A DNA stretch of 35,288 bases from Bdellovibrionales bacterium (lineage in GTDB: Bacteria > Bdellovibrionota > UBA2428): positions 1-35,288 of the forward strand of contig JAFEAR010000147.1 in NCBI GenBank assembly GCA_018266335.1, written 5' to 3'. The translations under genes and the position numbers were made by a program. A model generated the notes under the pieces. It had not been told where the DNA came from and made no database searches. It saw only the letters and a list, made by a program, of their open reading frames with translations. Below are positions 7,340-14,442 of this stretch, piece by piece (positions within the stretch are counted from its first letter, which is position 1; every line of letters starts with the position of its first letter).

Positions 7340-7429
7340 GGAGAGGTGGCAGAGCGGTTGAACGCGCCGGTCTTGAAAACCGGATTAGTCGAAAGGCTAA
7401 CGTGGGTTCGAATCCCACCCTCTCCGCCA
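7340..7429 (+). tRNA. tRNA-Ser (TGA)
   Basis: The acceptor GGAGAGG pairs with CCTCTCC. The anticodon stem CCGGT/ACCGG carries loop CTTGAAA (anticodon TGA). A long variable arm (TTAGTCGAAAGGCTAA) identifies a class II tRNA, and the T arm is GTGGG-TTCGAAT-CCCAC. The discriminator is G and CCA is encoded (7427-7429). Confidence 0.97.
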
Positions 7430-7452
7430 CTTTTACGCGAAGCGTTATGATT

Positions 7453-8037
7453 CTATTCGCCGTGGGAGGGGGTTTTTTCTGAAGAGGGGCAATCCTCACC
7501 GTTGCAGATATCTACGATATCTTGAGCCATCTTTTTTGTTCTCTGAGTCTGTCCAGCGACAGCATTCGCAATATCGCGAAGATCGTTGCGGAATTTGACG
7601 GCCGCGGGAGTAGCACAACGGTTAACGCTCGCATCCCACGAATAGGGGATTTGCAATGTCCCTTGGCTATTCATCTTTGTGTCGTAGCTTCCGCTTTGGC
7701 TATATTTAAAAGATATACGGTATAGTTTTCCGGCTTGGTCTAGTGTTTTCAAAGCCCGGCGTACTTCTGCATCGGTGCGTGCCAATTGAGCAATCATTTT
7801 GAGCTCAGATTTAAAACAAGCGGCCGCGTTCACTCCAACGGAACGATCAGACGAACCGATGACTTCTATATTGATGTGGTCTTTAGCTCCTTTTTCCCCG
7901 TTTAAAGATGGGATCTCTAGGCTTTGAGTAGGCTTTACTAGTAGGTCGACTTGCTCAGTTTCTCGATCTTCGGCCTGAGCCACAAGTGAAGTCGCCATAA
8001 GCGTTACTGAAAGAAGTAATTTAAAGCTGCTGTTCAT
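7453..8037 (-). CDS. Secreted protein of unknown function
   Basis: Unrecognised 194-residue protein. A signal peptide (about residues 1-22, ending LVAQA) predicts export. The mature part begins with an acidic segment, then a beta-rich stretch (HINIEVIGSSDRSVG), a helical part with one Cys (NAAACFKSELKMIAQL), and a C-terminal portion with three more Cys (NRCATP, DICNGEDCPS). The start is supported by GGAGG 10 nt upstream. It stands alone, divergent from the membrane protein at 8258. Confidence 0.75.
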   Translation of the reverse strand: MNSSFKLLLSVTLMATSLVAQAEDRETEQVDLLVKPTQSLEIPSLNGEKGAKDHINIEVIGSSDRSVGVNAAACFKSELKMIAQLARTDAEVRRALKTLDQAGKLYRISFKYSQSGSYDTKMNSQGTLQIPYSWDASVNRCATPAAVKFRNDLRDIANAVAGQTQRTKKMAQDIVDICNGEDCPSSEKTPSHGE

Positions 8038-8142
8038 GATTGAGCGCCTCCTGTAAAAAAAAGAACCACAGCGATGAGATTACCTTCGGCTATGCGCGTT
8101 TTGAATGGTTATTTGAATGAATTGCAGCAAACATTTGACGCC

Positions 8143-8154
8143 ACACATTTGTGT
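8143..8154. promoter_or_regulatory. Palindrome, possible operator
   Basis: ACACA-TT-TGTGT is a perfect 5-bp inverted repeat in the 220-bp region between two divergent genes. A second inverted repeat, AATTCGT/ACGAATT with a 9-nt loop and a T-rich tail, lies at 8173-8195. No gene reads into that hairpin, so it is unlikely to be a working terminator. Otherwise I see nothing in this gap except the -10 at 8246. Confidence 0.25.
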
Positions 8155-8245
8155 CATGTGCGTATGTATGAGAATTCGTTTTTTTAGAACGAATTTTTGT
8201 TTTGTGATTATGTGTTCACGTAAATAAAACACCTGGGCGACGCTT

Positions 8246-8251
8246 TATACT
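8246..8251 (+). promoter_or_regulatory. Candidate -10 element (leaderless start)
   Basis: TATACT, a near-consensus -10, ends 6 nt before the ATG at 8258. There is no usable Shine-Dalgarno and no clear -35. Confidence 0.5.
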
Positions 8252-8257
8252 AGAAGA

Positions 8258-8686
8258 ATGCTCAAGGTCCTCTCCTCTGCCGCCTGTGCGCTCGTCTTTT
8301 GGGGTTACCTTTCCAAACAAAATCGGCGGCTTCACACCCGGATCATGCTCTCGGCCTTTGCGGTAGATATGAGTTTGCTGTTGTACGTGGAGCTCACTCG
8401 TAAGGCCATTAAAACGGGCCTCAGCGTGCCGCATCCTTTTGTCAGTTTTCATATTGGAATTTCGGTGGTCGTGGTGGCGATCTATTTTTGGCAAATGTAT
8501 TCGGGAATTCGGGCGATGCGCAACAACTCCAGACCGCTTCGGCACCGGGCCCCGGGGCGCGCCTTCCTGTGGCTTAGAACCGCTAATTTAGTTACCAGCT
8601 TCTTCGTGGGTAACTTTGTCGACCACTCCGTAGTAGCTCCTCCGCTGGGCTTACGTAGCGCTCCATTTGCGGATGAGATTCATTAG
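8258..8686 (+). CDS. Small integral membrane protein, DUF420-like
   Basis: The 142-residue protein has three clear hydrophobic segments (about 1-19, 29-46 and 64-84) and a weaker fourth (about 108-122). His residues at segment ends (LHTRIM, SFHIGI, RHRAPG) recall the DUF420 membrane family. The assignment is tentative because the usual C-terminal segment is poorly matched. Its last 36 bp overlap the 3' end of the convergent histidine kinase gene, so the hydrophilic tail may be a recent extension past an older stop. Confidence 0.6.
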   Translation: MLKVLSSAACALVFWGYLSKQNRRLHTRIMLSAFAVDMSLLLYVELTRKAIKTGLSVPHPFVSFHIGISVVVVAIYFWQMYSGIRAMRNNSRPLRHRAPGRAFLWLRTANLVTSFFVGNFVDHSVVAPPLGLRSAPFADEIH

Positions 8687-10321
8687 GTCGTCCTCCTTGA
8701 AGGGCTTCGAGATGTAGTCTTGCATGCCCGCAGCTAGGAATCGTTCGCGATCCCCCTTCAGTGCATTGGCCGTCATGGCCACGATAGGCAGTTTTTCGGG
8801 AGGAGAATTGCCGGCGCGGATTTTTTGTGTCGTTTCGATACCGTCCATGCCCGGCATCTGGATGTCCATGAAAACTAGCGCAATAGGTTGCTCCTTGAGA
8901 ATATCGATGGCTTGCTCGCCCGATTCCGCCAGCACAAAATCCACCTTTTGTTTTTTGAGAATGAACTCAATGATTCGTCGGTTGATCGGGTGATCGTCCA
9001 CCACCAAAATGCGCTTGGAAGGCAAAGGGCAAACTTCATTCGCGGCCATTTCTTGGGCAAGTTGGGGGTGATGGTCGAGGCATTTCGTCGGAATCTCCAC
9101 ATGGAAAGTAGCGCCCTTGCCGAGCTGGGATTCGACCGAGATGCGACCGCCCATAAGTTGAGTCAGAGTTTTGGAGATCGAAAGGCCAAGCCCCGTACCG
9201 CCATGTTTGCGGTTATCTGCACCATCGATTTGAGAAAAATTTTGAAAGAGAAGGTGCTGTTTATCTTCGGGAATGCCGGGACCTGTATCGGTCACCGCAA
9301 AATGCAGGCGGGGGTCGCCATCCGTGAGGTAGGTGGCCCGAATTTCGATGTACCCCCGCTCAGTAAACTTGAGGCCATTCGAAACCAAGTTCGTTAGAAT
9401 TTGCCGAATGCGGCCGGCGTCGCCGGTAAAAGTCTTGGCTTCGGGGGGCGATGCGATGCGCAGTTCGAGTCCCTTTTTCTGGGCCCCAGCCCAGTAAAGT
9501 TGTTTTACTTCGAGCAGCAGGTGGTCGATGTCGAAGGGAGCGATATCGATTTCGATTTTCCCGGCTTCGATTTTGGAAAGGTCCAGAATATCGTTGATGA
9601 TGCTTAGCAAAGAAACCGACGACTCCTTCATGACGTCGAGGTAATTCTTAGACTCTGCATCGAGAACTTTTTGTCCCATGATGTCGATCATGCTGAGCAT
9701 GCCGTGCATGGGGGTGCGAATCTCGTGACTCATGCGAGCCAAAAACTCACTTTTAGCTTGGGTGGCGGCTTGCGCTTCGTCGCGGGCCTTCGTGAGATCC
9801 GAGTTGTTGGTTTGCAGGACCGCGTTGGTCTCTTGAAGTAATTGTGTTTTTTCTTTCAGGCGATCCACGAGGCGAACAATGTCTTGCTGGGCAGCATTCT
9901 TGGCTTGGGCCAAACTCAGTAGATCGATAATGGGATCATGGAGCGCAAAATCCGAAAGTGTAAGATTGTACCGCGCCAAATCGTCGGAGCTGGTTACCCA
10001 AGGTGAGCCCAAGAAGAGGATCTGATTCGAATTCGCCCTAGCCAAAAACTGCCCCCGTAAAGTGAGGTCAGTTTTACGTTGCCGAACAATGAATAGGGTA
10101 CGGCTATTCGCGCAGAAATCTTCGTAGGTTTTGATGCCGTCCGGGCGAATAATCTCAAAACAATCGTGAAGATTTTTGCCCGCCACACTTGTCTCGTCCG
10201 TTCGCGCCAGGACGTGTCCGATGGAAATGATTTGGAGCTGGTTGTCGAGCAGTAGGTGGTACGGAAACGCCGCCTCAAACTCCTCTTGCTCCATTCCCAT
10301 TTTGGTTGCGTTGTTGGCCAT
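8651..10321 (-). CDS. HNOBA-domain hybrid histidine kinase (H-NOX partner)
   Basis: The 556-residue kinase lacks membrane segments and is cytosolic. Residues about 17-140 match the HNOBA domain of soluble guanylate cyclases and H-NOX-associated kinases: FPYHLLLDNQLQII, IIRP, a LRGQF strand, GSPWV, and the hallmark LSDFALHDPIIDLLSL. A signalling coiled coil (about 140-185) follows, then HisKA with His199 in SHEIRTP. The ATPase domain shows an N-box (LTNLVSNGLKFTE), DTGPGIPE and GGTGLGLSI. A C-terminal receiver has VVDDHP, the phosphoacceptor in FMDIQMPG and SKPF. It starts 9 nt after the H-NOX stop with AAGGAGG, so the pair is co-expressed. HNOBA is the known contact surface for H-NOX. Confidence 0.95.
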   Translation of the reverse strand: MANNATKMGMEQEEFEAAFPYHLLLDNQLQIISIGHVLARTDETSVAGKNLHDCFEIIRPDGIKTYEDFCANSRTLFIVRQRKTDLTLRGQFLARANSNQILFLGSPWVTSSDDLARYNLTLSDFALHDPIIDLLSLAQAKNAAQQDIVRLVDRLKEKTQLLQETNAVLQTNNSDLTKARDEAQAATQAKSEFLARMSHEIRTPMHGMLSMIDIMGQKVLDAESKNYLDVMKESSVSLLSIINDILDLSKIEAGKIEIDIAPFDIDHLLLEVKQLYWAGAQKKGLELRIASPPEAKTFTGDAGRIRQILTNLVSNGLKFTERGYIEIRATYLTDGDPRLHFAVTDTGPGIPEDKQHLLFQNFSQIDGADNRKHGGTGLGLSISKTLTQLMGGRISVESQLGKGATFHVEIPTKCLDHHPQLAQEMAANEVCPLPSKRILVVDDHPINRRIIEFILKKQKVDFVLAESGEQAIDILKEQPIALVFMDIQMPGMDGIETTQKIRAGNSPPEKLPIVAMTANALKGDRERFLAAGMQDYISKPFKEDDLMNLIRKWSAT

Positions 10322-10330
10322 ACATCCTCC

Positions 10331-10876
10331 TTAGCTCCAGGACACCCGAAACTCGTCGTGGTCGGCACCTTCGGCTTTTTTGGCAATGTGTTCCACTTGA
10401 ACTGGAGTCGCGAAGAGCTTGCCCAGGCCGGTGACCAGTCCAACTACAAAATCGGCGAGTCCGGGACGGTCCGAAATGTAATGAAGTATGAGACTTTTTT
10501 CGGTTGCATCGGAAACCTTAAACTTTGGCGGCTGCAATTTGGGATACATCAGAATAATGCGGGCATGGAAGTTGGGCAGATTCCGCAAAAACTCCCCCAC
10601 GTTGTTGCCTCCCGCCTTGAGCAGATGGCCGTAACCCTTCTGGGCGGTTTCCAGAACCCAGTATTCGCCGAAAGCCGAGAGAATGGCCGGCACCGGCAAC
10701 CCCGTTACCTCGTGCGCCGCTCCCACCAGCCGATAAGTGATGTCGTCCGGATAGGACTCATTCGAAATAAAATGTTCTTCTACGATGCCGGCTTTGGCCC
10801 TAATTTTTTCCCAGGTTTCTTGGCCAAATTTATCGCAAACAAGTCCTTCAACCGCTTTGTTTACTAAACCGTACAT
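10331..10876 (-). CDS. H-NOX haem nitric-oxide sensor
   Basis: A stand-alone H-NOX (HNOB) domain of 181 residues, normal for the family. It binds haem b through a proximal His, here most likely His104 in NLPNFHARI, and the porphyrin propionates through the YxSxR motif (Tyr133, Ser135, Arg137 in YISDR). The N-terminal MYGLVNKAVE and the P(K)LQPPKF strand are also typical. The helix after YISDR (RPGLADFVVGLVTG) has no Tyr, so the distal tyrosine linked to O2 binding is absent, which favours NO selectivity. The chosen ATG has GGAGAAGGAG just upstream; an earlier in-frame ATG would bury it. Downstream lies its HNOBA kinase and upstream two receivers. Confidence 0.96.
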   Translation of the reverse strand: MYGLVNKAVEGLVCDKFGQETWEKIRAKAGIVEEHFISNESYPDDITYRLVGAAHEVTGLPVPAILSAFGEYWVLETAQKGYGHLLKAGGNNVGEFLRNLPNFHARIILMYPKLQPPKFKVSDATEKSLILHYISDRPGLADFVVGLVTGLGKLFATPVQVEHIAKKAEGADHDEFRVSWS

Positions 10877-10906
10877 GACCTTCTCCTTCTCCACATTCCA
10901 CGAACA

Positions 10907-11341
10907 TTAAGAGCGTTTTGATTTATCCAGAGCATGCTTAATGAGGCGCCGCGCTTCGCCCTCGTGAAGAGGCTTCTCCAAGAAGGGCGGCGCAAAACTA
11001 CGTTTGCGGGTTGCCCTGAGGAATCCCGTTTGGGACAGCGAGCTCATAAAGACAACCGGCGTTTGGTCCTGGGCGTTCTCTAAAGTTCCCAAGAGTCCTA
11101 GACCATCCACTCGGCCCGGTAGAAAGACGTCGAGTAAATAGAGGCGAGGCGCTTCCAGATTCTTGCTTAAAAAATTGAGAGCCTCTGCGCTTTCCTGCAG
11201 CCATACGCATTTAAGTTCGGGGTCGATCGCCAGTAAAATCTTGCGAATTTGTTTCTCCAGGGACGGATCATCGTCCACCACGAGCACATAGTTTTCCACC
11301 TGCGAGACGCTTTCGGTGTTGAATATGGTTTCGTTTCTCAT
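10907..11341 (-). CDS. Single-domain response regulator
   Basis: The 144-residue protein is one receiver domain with no output domain. Acidic residues 23-25 (VVDDD), phosphoacceptor Asp71 (LLDVFLPG), Ser100/101 and Lys123 (EKPL) are all present, so it should be phosphorylated. Such proteins act by protein contact or as phosphate sinks in relays. It lies 3 nt after the preceding receiver and 30 nt before H-NOX, with GAAAGGAG before its start. The kinase at 8651 is the likely phosphodonor by proximity. Confidence 0.93.
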   Translation of the reverse strand: MRNETIFNTESVSQVENYVLVVDDDPSLEKQIRKILLAIDPELKCVWLQESAEALNFLSKNLEAPRLYLLDVFLPGRVDGLGLLGTLENAQDQTPVVFMSSLSQTGFLRATRKRSFAPPFLEKPLHEGEARRLIKHALDKSKRS

Positions 11342-11344
11342 GAA

Positions 11345-11812
11345 TTAGCTCCTTTCAAATTTCTGTAGGCGTAGAATCTCGTTGCGCATATCCCGTATGC
11401 GTCGGGCAGCACGGCACACGAAACGCAATTTTTCTGGTTGTACTGGTTTAGGCAGAAAATCCATGACTCCTGCCCGGTAAAAATCCATCCAATCCTTGGG
11501 GCTGCTCTTGGCCGAGATAATTAGGAAAGGTACGAAACCTTGAGTGAGCTCGGTTTTGGCTACTTCCGCATAGAGCTGCGTGCCGTACATGCCGCCTAGT
11601 CGTTCGTCGCAAAGAATCAGATCTTGCTTTTGCTTTTCCAGCACCTTGAGCGCTTCTTCGGCGGAGTCTACGCACGTGAGTTCGATCAAAAAATCGAGGT
11701 CCTTCTTTAGGCTCTCGAAGCTCAGTTCGAATAGACGACGGTTCTCCTTAATATCGTCCACGACGAGAATCTTAAGCGGGGCGGTGTTTTCTAGGCCCTT
11801 CTGATTCAACAT
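11345..11812 (-). CDS. Single-domain response regulator
   Basis: The 155-residue protein is a receiver with Asp19/Asp20 (LVVDD), phosphoacceptor Asp69 (LCDERLGG), Ser100 (IISA) and Lys122 (PKPV), followed by a basic Arg-rich helix (about 130-155) too short to be a DNA-binding domain. It is the first gene of the minus-strand H-NOX operon, with AAGGAG before its ATG. The spacings suggest one transcript running through the second receiver, H-NOX and kinase genes. Confidence 0.93.
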   Translation of the reverse strand: MLNQKGLENTAPLKILVVDDIKENRRLFELSFESLKKDLDFLIELTCVDSAEEALKVLEKQKQDLILCDERLGGMYGTQLYAEVAKTELTQGFVPFLIISAKSSPKDWMDFYRAGVMDFLPKPVQPEKLRFVCRAARRIRDMRNEILRLQKFERS

Positions 11813-11850
11813 ACATTCTCCTTGGTACCTACTTAGGATGCCCGGTCGGT

Positions 11851-11880
11851 GTCAGGTAAGCGTCCGGTAAATGTCAGAGT
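11851..11880. repeat. Three direct repeats with 11-bp period (OmpR/PhoB-type site)
   Basis: GTCAGGTAA (11851), GTCCGGTAA (11862) and GTCAGAGTC (11873) begin exactly 11 bp apart, with a weaker fourth match (GCCCGGTCG) at 11840. OmpR/PhoB-family regulators bind head-to-tail sites with this period. The array sits between the divergent halves of the H-NOX cluster, just upstream of the promoter for the gene at 11923. Confidence 0.65.
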
Positions 11881-11910
11881 CTTCTTACACTTTGGATTGG
11901 GGGGAAGGGC

Positions 11911-11916
11911 TATGAT
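11911..11916 (+). promoter_or_regulatory. Candidate -10 element (leaderless start)
   Basis: TATGAT ends 6 nt before the ATG at 11923. The region where a -35 belongs is poor, as expected for a promoter needing an activator bound at the direct repeats upstream. Confidence 0.55.
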
Positions 11917-11922
11917 TGGTTC

Positions 11923-12513
11923 ATGAACGTCTCGGAGCTTGTTCGGAAAGAAATTGAGTCATTTCGTTCTTTGGCGGGTTACTGCTCCCACGATTTAAGG
12001 GGAGAAATTGCGCGGGCTCTGAGCTCGTTGGCGCTTAGTAAAGACTTTGCCGAGGGAGATTCTGCGGCCCGTTTGGAGCTCATTCAAATTGCCGAATTTT
12101 CCTTGCAGACGGCGTTGCAAGATTTGGATCGAAAATTGGATCAACATGCCACGGACGTTGAGCATGTGTGGATTTATGTCCGGGACGGACGAAGGAACGC
12201 GGACTTCTCTGGCTTGCAGGGGAACTTCTTATTGCAGACTTTTTCCGATCGCCAGTCTCTGCTTGATAAACGTGAACAGTACCGGCCTGACTATTTAGTT
12301 TGCGATGTGCAAGGTTTAGAAAATCCCCAGGAAATCGTAGATCTGGTGGATCGTATGGGTTCTGGGTTGGTGCAAATTGTTTTACTCGGCTCGGCAAGCG
12401 ACCAAGAAAAGTACAGCCCGCTGCTATCGCCGGTGCGATGCCAATGGCTTTTGGCGGAAGAAGGCAGCGATCCGGCCGTTTTGATAAAAAACAATTTCGC
12501 AAATGCCAGGTAA
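11923..12513 (+). CDS. DHp-like phosphotransfer domain fused to a pseudo-receiver
   Basis: I recognise no exact family. Residues about 1-75 form two long helices containing SHDLRGEIARALSSL (His23) and LQTALQDLDRKL, the pattern of a histidine-kinase dimerisation/phosphoacceptor domain. No ATPase domain follows. Residues about 80-196 have receiver-like strand spacing (VWIYV, DYLVCDV with Asp128, IVLLGSAS with Ser157) but lack the paired acids after strand 1 and the Lys-Pro after strand 5. A Spo0B-like phosphotransfer adaptor is a reasonable inference. It lies 71 bp before the OmpR-type regulator on the same strand and opposite the H-NOX operon. It appears leaderless. Confidence 0.8.
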   Translation: MNVSELVRKEIESFRSLAGYCSHDLRGEIARALSSLALSKDFAEGDSAARLELIQIAEFSLQTALQDLDRKLDQHATDVEHVWIYVRDGRRNADFSGLQGNFLLQTFSDRQSLLDKREQYRPDYLVCDVQGLENPQEIVDLVDRMGSGLVQIVLLGSASDQEKYSPLLSPVRCQWLLAEEGSDPAVLIKNNFANAR

Positions 12514-12535
12514 TTGGGACAATTAGATTCTTAAT

Positions 12536-12582
12536 CCAAGCTTCATCGAGGCCCGGAGGGAGCCTTTGGTAACCTGGCTTGG
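12536..12582 (+). promoter_or_regulatory. Leader inverted repeat before the OmpR-type gene
   Basis: CCAAGC (12536-12541) pairs with GCTTGG (12577-12582), enclosing the GGAGGGAG Shine-Dalgarno-like sequence (12555-12562) and ending 2 nt before the ATG. Folding could restrict initiation. The effect is inferred. Confidence 0.3.
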
Positions 12583-12584
12583 AT

Positions 12585-13283
12585 ATGGCAAAGATCTTGA
12601 TTCTAGAAGATCTAGAAATCGATCAAAAAATCTATCAGCGGATTTTGGGGCGGGATCACGATTTAGCCTTTTTGCCGAGCGTACAGGGTCTAGATAAGCT
12701 GCTCGAAAATTTTTCTCCGGATTTGGCTATCCTCGATTTGTTTTTGAAGAATGGAGATGGCTTTCAGGCTCTCGATGTGATCGTTGAAAATCATCTCGTA
12801 AAAGATATTCCCATATTTTTTGTGTCGGCCTGTGCCGAAAGTGACGTGCGAATTAAGGCCCTAACTTTGGGTGCATTGGATTTTGTTACCAAGCCGATTC
12901 AGCCGACGGAGTTTCGCCTCAAGGTTGAAAACACGTTGGGGCGGAGCCGCCGAGCTTCCGTGGCTGCGCCGTTTTGTGTGGGTGCGGTTTGTGTGGACAT
13001 GGAACGTTTAGAAGCCGTGGTAAAAATGCGCCAGGGCATTCAGAGTGTCGCCCTTACCGTTTACGAAGCTCGGCTCATGAAGCATTTCTTAACGAATGCG
13101 GGCCGAATTCTAAGCCGATCTAGTATTCTCGAGGCTGTATGGGGTGAGGCCATTCACGTAAGTGATCGGGCCGTAGATAATCAGGTGAGTGTTTTGCGTA
13201 AGAAGTGCGGCGCTCTTGGCCTCGTTTTCGAATCCGTATACGGAGTAGGGTACCGGCTTTCTTTGGAATCAATTGCTGCTTAG
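12585..13283 (+). CDS. OmpR/PhoB-family response regulator
   Basis: The 232-residue protein has a receiver (about 1-120) with Glu8/Asp9, phosphoacceptor Asp51 (AILDLFL), Ser81 and Lys103 (TKPI). A winged-helix DNA-binding domain (about 135-230) shows the family signatures LTVYEARLMKHFL, LSRSSILEAVWG, RAVDNQVSVLRKK and YGVGYRL. It should bind direct repeats as a dimer, and an 11-bp-period array lies in the divergent promoter of this cluster. The start is uncertain: this ATG or the in-frame TTG two codons upstream. The neighbouring adaptor and H-NOX kinase are the likely upstream inputs. Confidence 0.95.
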   Translation: MAKILILEDLEIDQKIYQRILGRDHDLAFLPSVQGLDKLLENFSPDLAILDLFLKNGDGFQALDVIVENHLVKDIPIFFVSACAESDVRIKALTLGALDFVTKPIQPTEFRLKVENTLGRSRRASVAAPFCVGAVCVDMERLEAVVKMRQGIQSVALTVYEARLMKHFLTNAGRILSRSSILEAVWGEAIHVSDRAVDNQVSVLRKKCGALGLVFESVYGVGYRLSLESIAA

Positions 13284-13571
13284 GCGTGCCGAGTCAGCGT
13301 AACCATATCCTTCCGTGCCCGGAATAGCCGTGGCGATTAGGCAGCGTTTCCAGCGCGTCTAGCGTCAATGGACGTTGGAAGGTGCGTTATATGTGGCGTT
13401 CTCTTAACTTGTCCTGAGTTGCGACCCTTGTTAATTTTGTTTTCATAACGGGAGCTCACGGAATCCTGTTCGTGGATTCTCGGCCTCTCCGCCTTGTTTG
13501 TTCTAAAAAAATAACTCGTAGCTATTCTCATGCGGCGCCGTAGTGCGCGCTCGTTCTAAGAAAGGAACTAT
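13284..13571. other. Intergenic gap before the superoxide dismutase gene
   Basis: I see no gene here. A weak inverted repeat, GAATCC (13461-13466) with GGATTC (13474-13479), has no T-run. Promoter elements for the downstream gene are not convincing: there is a TTGTTT at 13494 but no well-placed -10. Confidence 0.5.
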
Positions 13572-14234
13572 ATGAATTTTCATTTACCTAAACTTCCCTA
13601 TGATCAGGCAGCTCTGGCCCCGGCGATTTCTAGTGAGACGGTGGAGTTTCACTATTGGCATCATCATAAAAAATACGTTGATGAGCTTAACCGCCTCTTG
13701 GAGGGGCATTCACTGGATGGTCGTTCGCTCGAGGAGATTGTAAAACTATCTAAGGGCGAGCTCTTCAATAATGCGGCCCAGGCATGGAATCATACCTTCT
13801 ACTGGAATTGCATGACTTCGAAGGGACGTGCCTTGCAAAAGGGTGCTTTTCGGACGGCCATTGAGCGGCGCTTCGGCAGTGTTGATGATCTGCTGAGAGA
13901 ACTGACGGACAAATCCAAGTCGCATTTTGCCTCGGGGTGGAGTTGGCTCGTCAAATCGTCAACCGGAGAGCTGCGCGTGCTCACAACGCACGATGCCGAC
14001 AACCCGATAACCCAAAATCTAATGCCCCTCCTGGCCTGCGACCTGTGGGAGCATGCTCACTACATTGACTATCGCAACGAGCGACCGGAATACCTGAAGG
14101 CTTTTTGGAAGCTGGTGGATTGGAACTTTGTGGCCGTTAACTACGAGCGTGCGGAAGTTCCGAATATGACGGCCCTGATGATGGGGGAGATGTTGCGTGC
14201 TCAATCTCGCGATACGCAGTTGCGAAGCCACTAG
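13572..14234 (+). CDS. sodB: Superoxide dismutase, Fe type
   Basis: Converts superoxide to O2 and H2O2 in the cytosol (no signal peptide). Metal ligands are His27, His74 (WNHTFYW), Asp157 and His161 (CDLWEHAHYIDY). Gln70 in NNAAQAWNH, placed in the N-terminal half, is typical of Fe-SOD. The stretch FHYWHHHKKYV replaces the usual HYGKHH with Trp and His near the active-site Tyr. The 220-residue chain is about 25 residues longer than E. coli SodB, with an extra C-terminal tail. AAGGAAC precedes the ATG. Its position beside an NO-sensing cluster suits defence against reactive species. Confidence 0.95.
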   Translation: MNFHLPKLPYDQAALAPAISSETVEFHYWHHHKKYVDELNRLLEGHSLDGRSLEEIVKLSKGELFNNAAQAWNHTFYWNCMTSKGRALQKGAFRTAIERRFGSVDDLLRELTDKSKSHFASGWSWLVKSSTGELRVLTTHDADNPITQNLMPLLACDLWEHAHYIDYRNERPEYLKAFWKLVDWNFVAVNYERAEVPNMTALMMGEMLRAQSRDTQLRSH

Positions 14235-14406
14235 ATATGCGGGGCGTGAATGATACGAGATGTCGGGATATCTTCTTTCTTAAAATACCTCGGCGTAGAG
14301 TTGGCTATTTGTGAAATTGGAACGACACTCGTCTTGAAAATCCCTCGATCTTGTTAATCGGTGTTGGCGTTCGTCGGTTTTGTGAAAGAAGGTTCCTCAA
14401 GTAAAA

Positions 14407-14436
14407 CTGACTTACGTCAATCATCGGCGTTAAGAT
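14407..14436 (+). promoter_or_regulatory. Promoter of the Ig-repeat gene (leaderless start)
   Basis: CTGACT (14407-14412) and TAAGAT (14431-14436) are 18 bp apart, and the -10 ends 6 nt before the ATG at 14443, which has no Shine-Dalgarno. A short inverted repeat TGAC-ttac-GTCA (14408-14419) overlaps the -35. Confidence 0.55.
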
Positions 14437-14442
14437 CAGTCC

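Noticed and set aside
8173..8204. Hairpin AATTCGT/ACGAATT with T-rich tail as a terminator
   Set aside because: No gene is transcribed into it in the direction needed; it lies between two divergent genes.
13337..13531. Minus-strand 64-codon frame in the gap before the superoxide dismutase gene
   Set aside because: No Shine-Dalgarno, no recognisable features and a length expected by chance.
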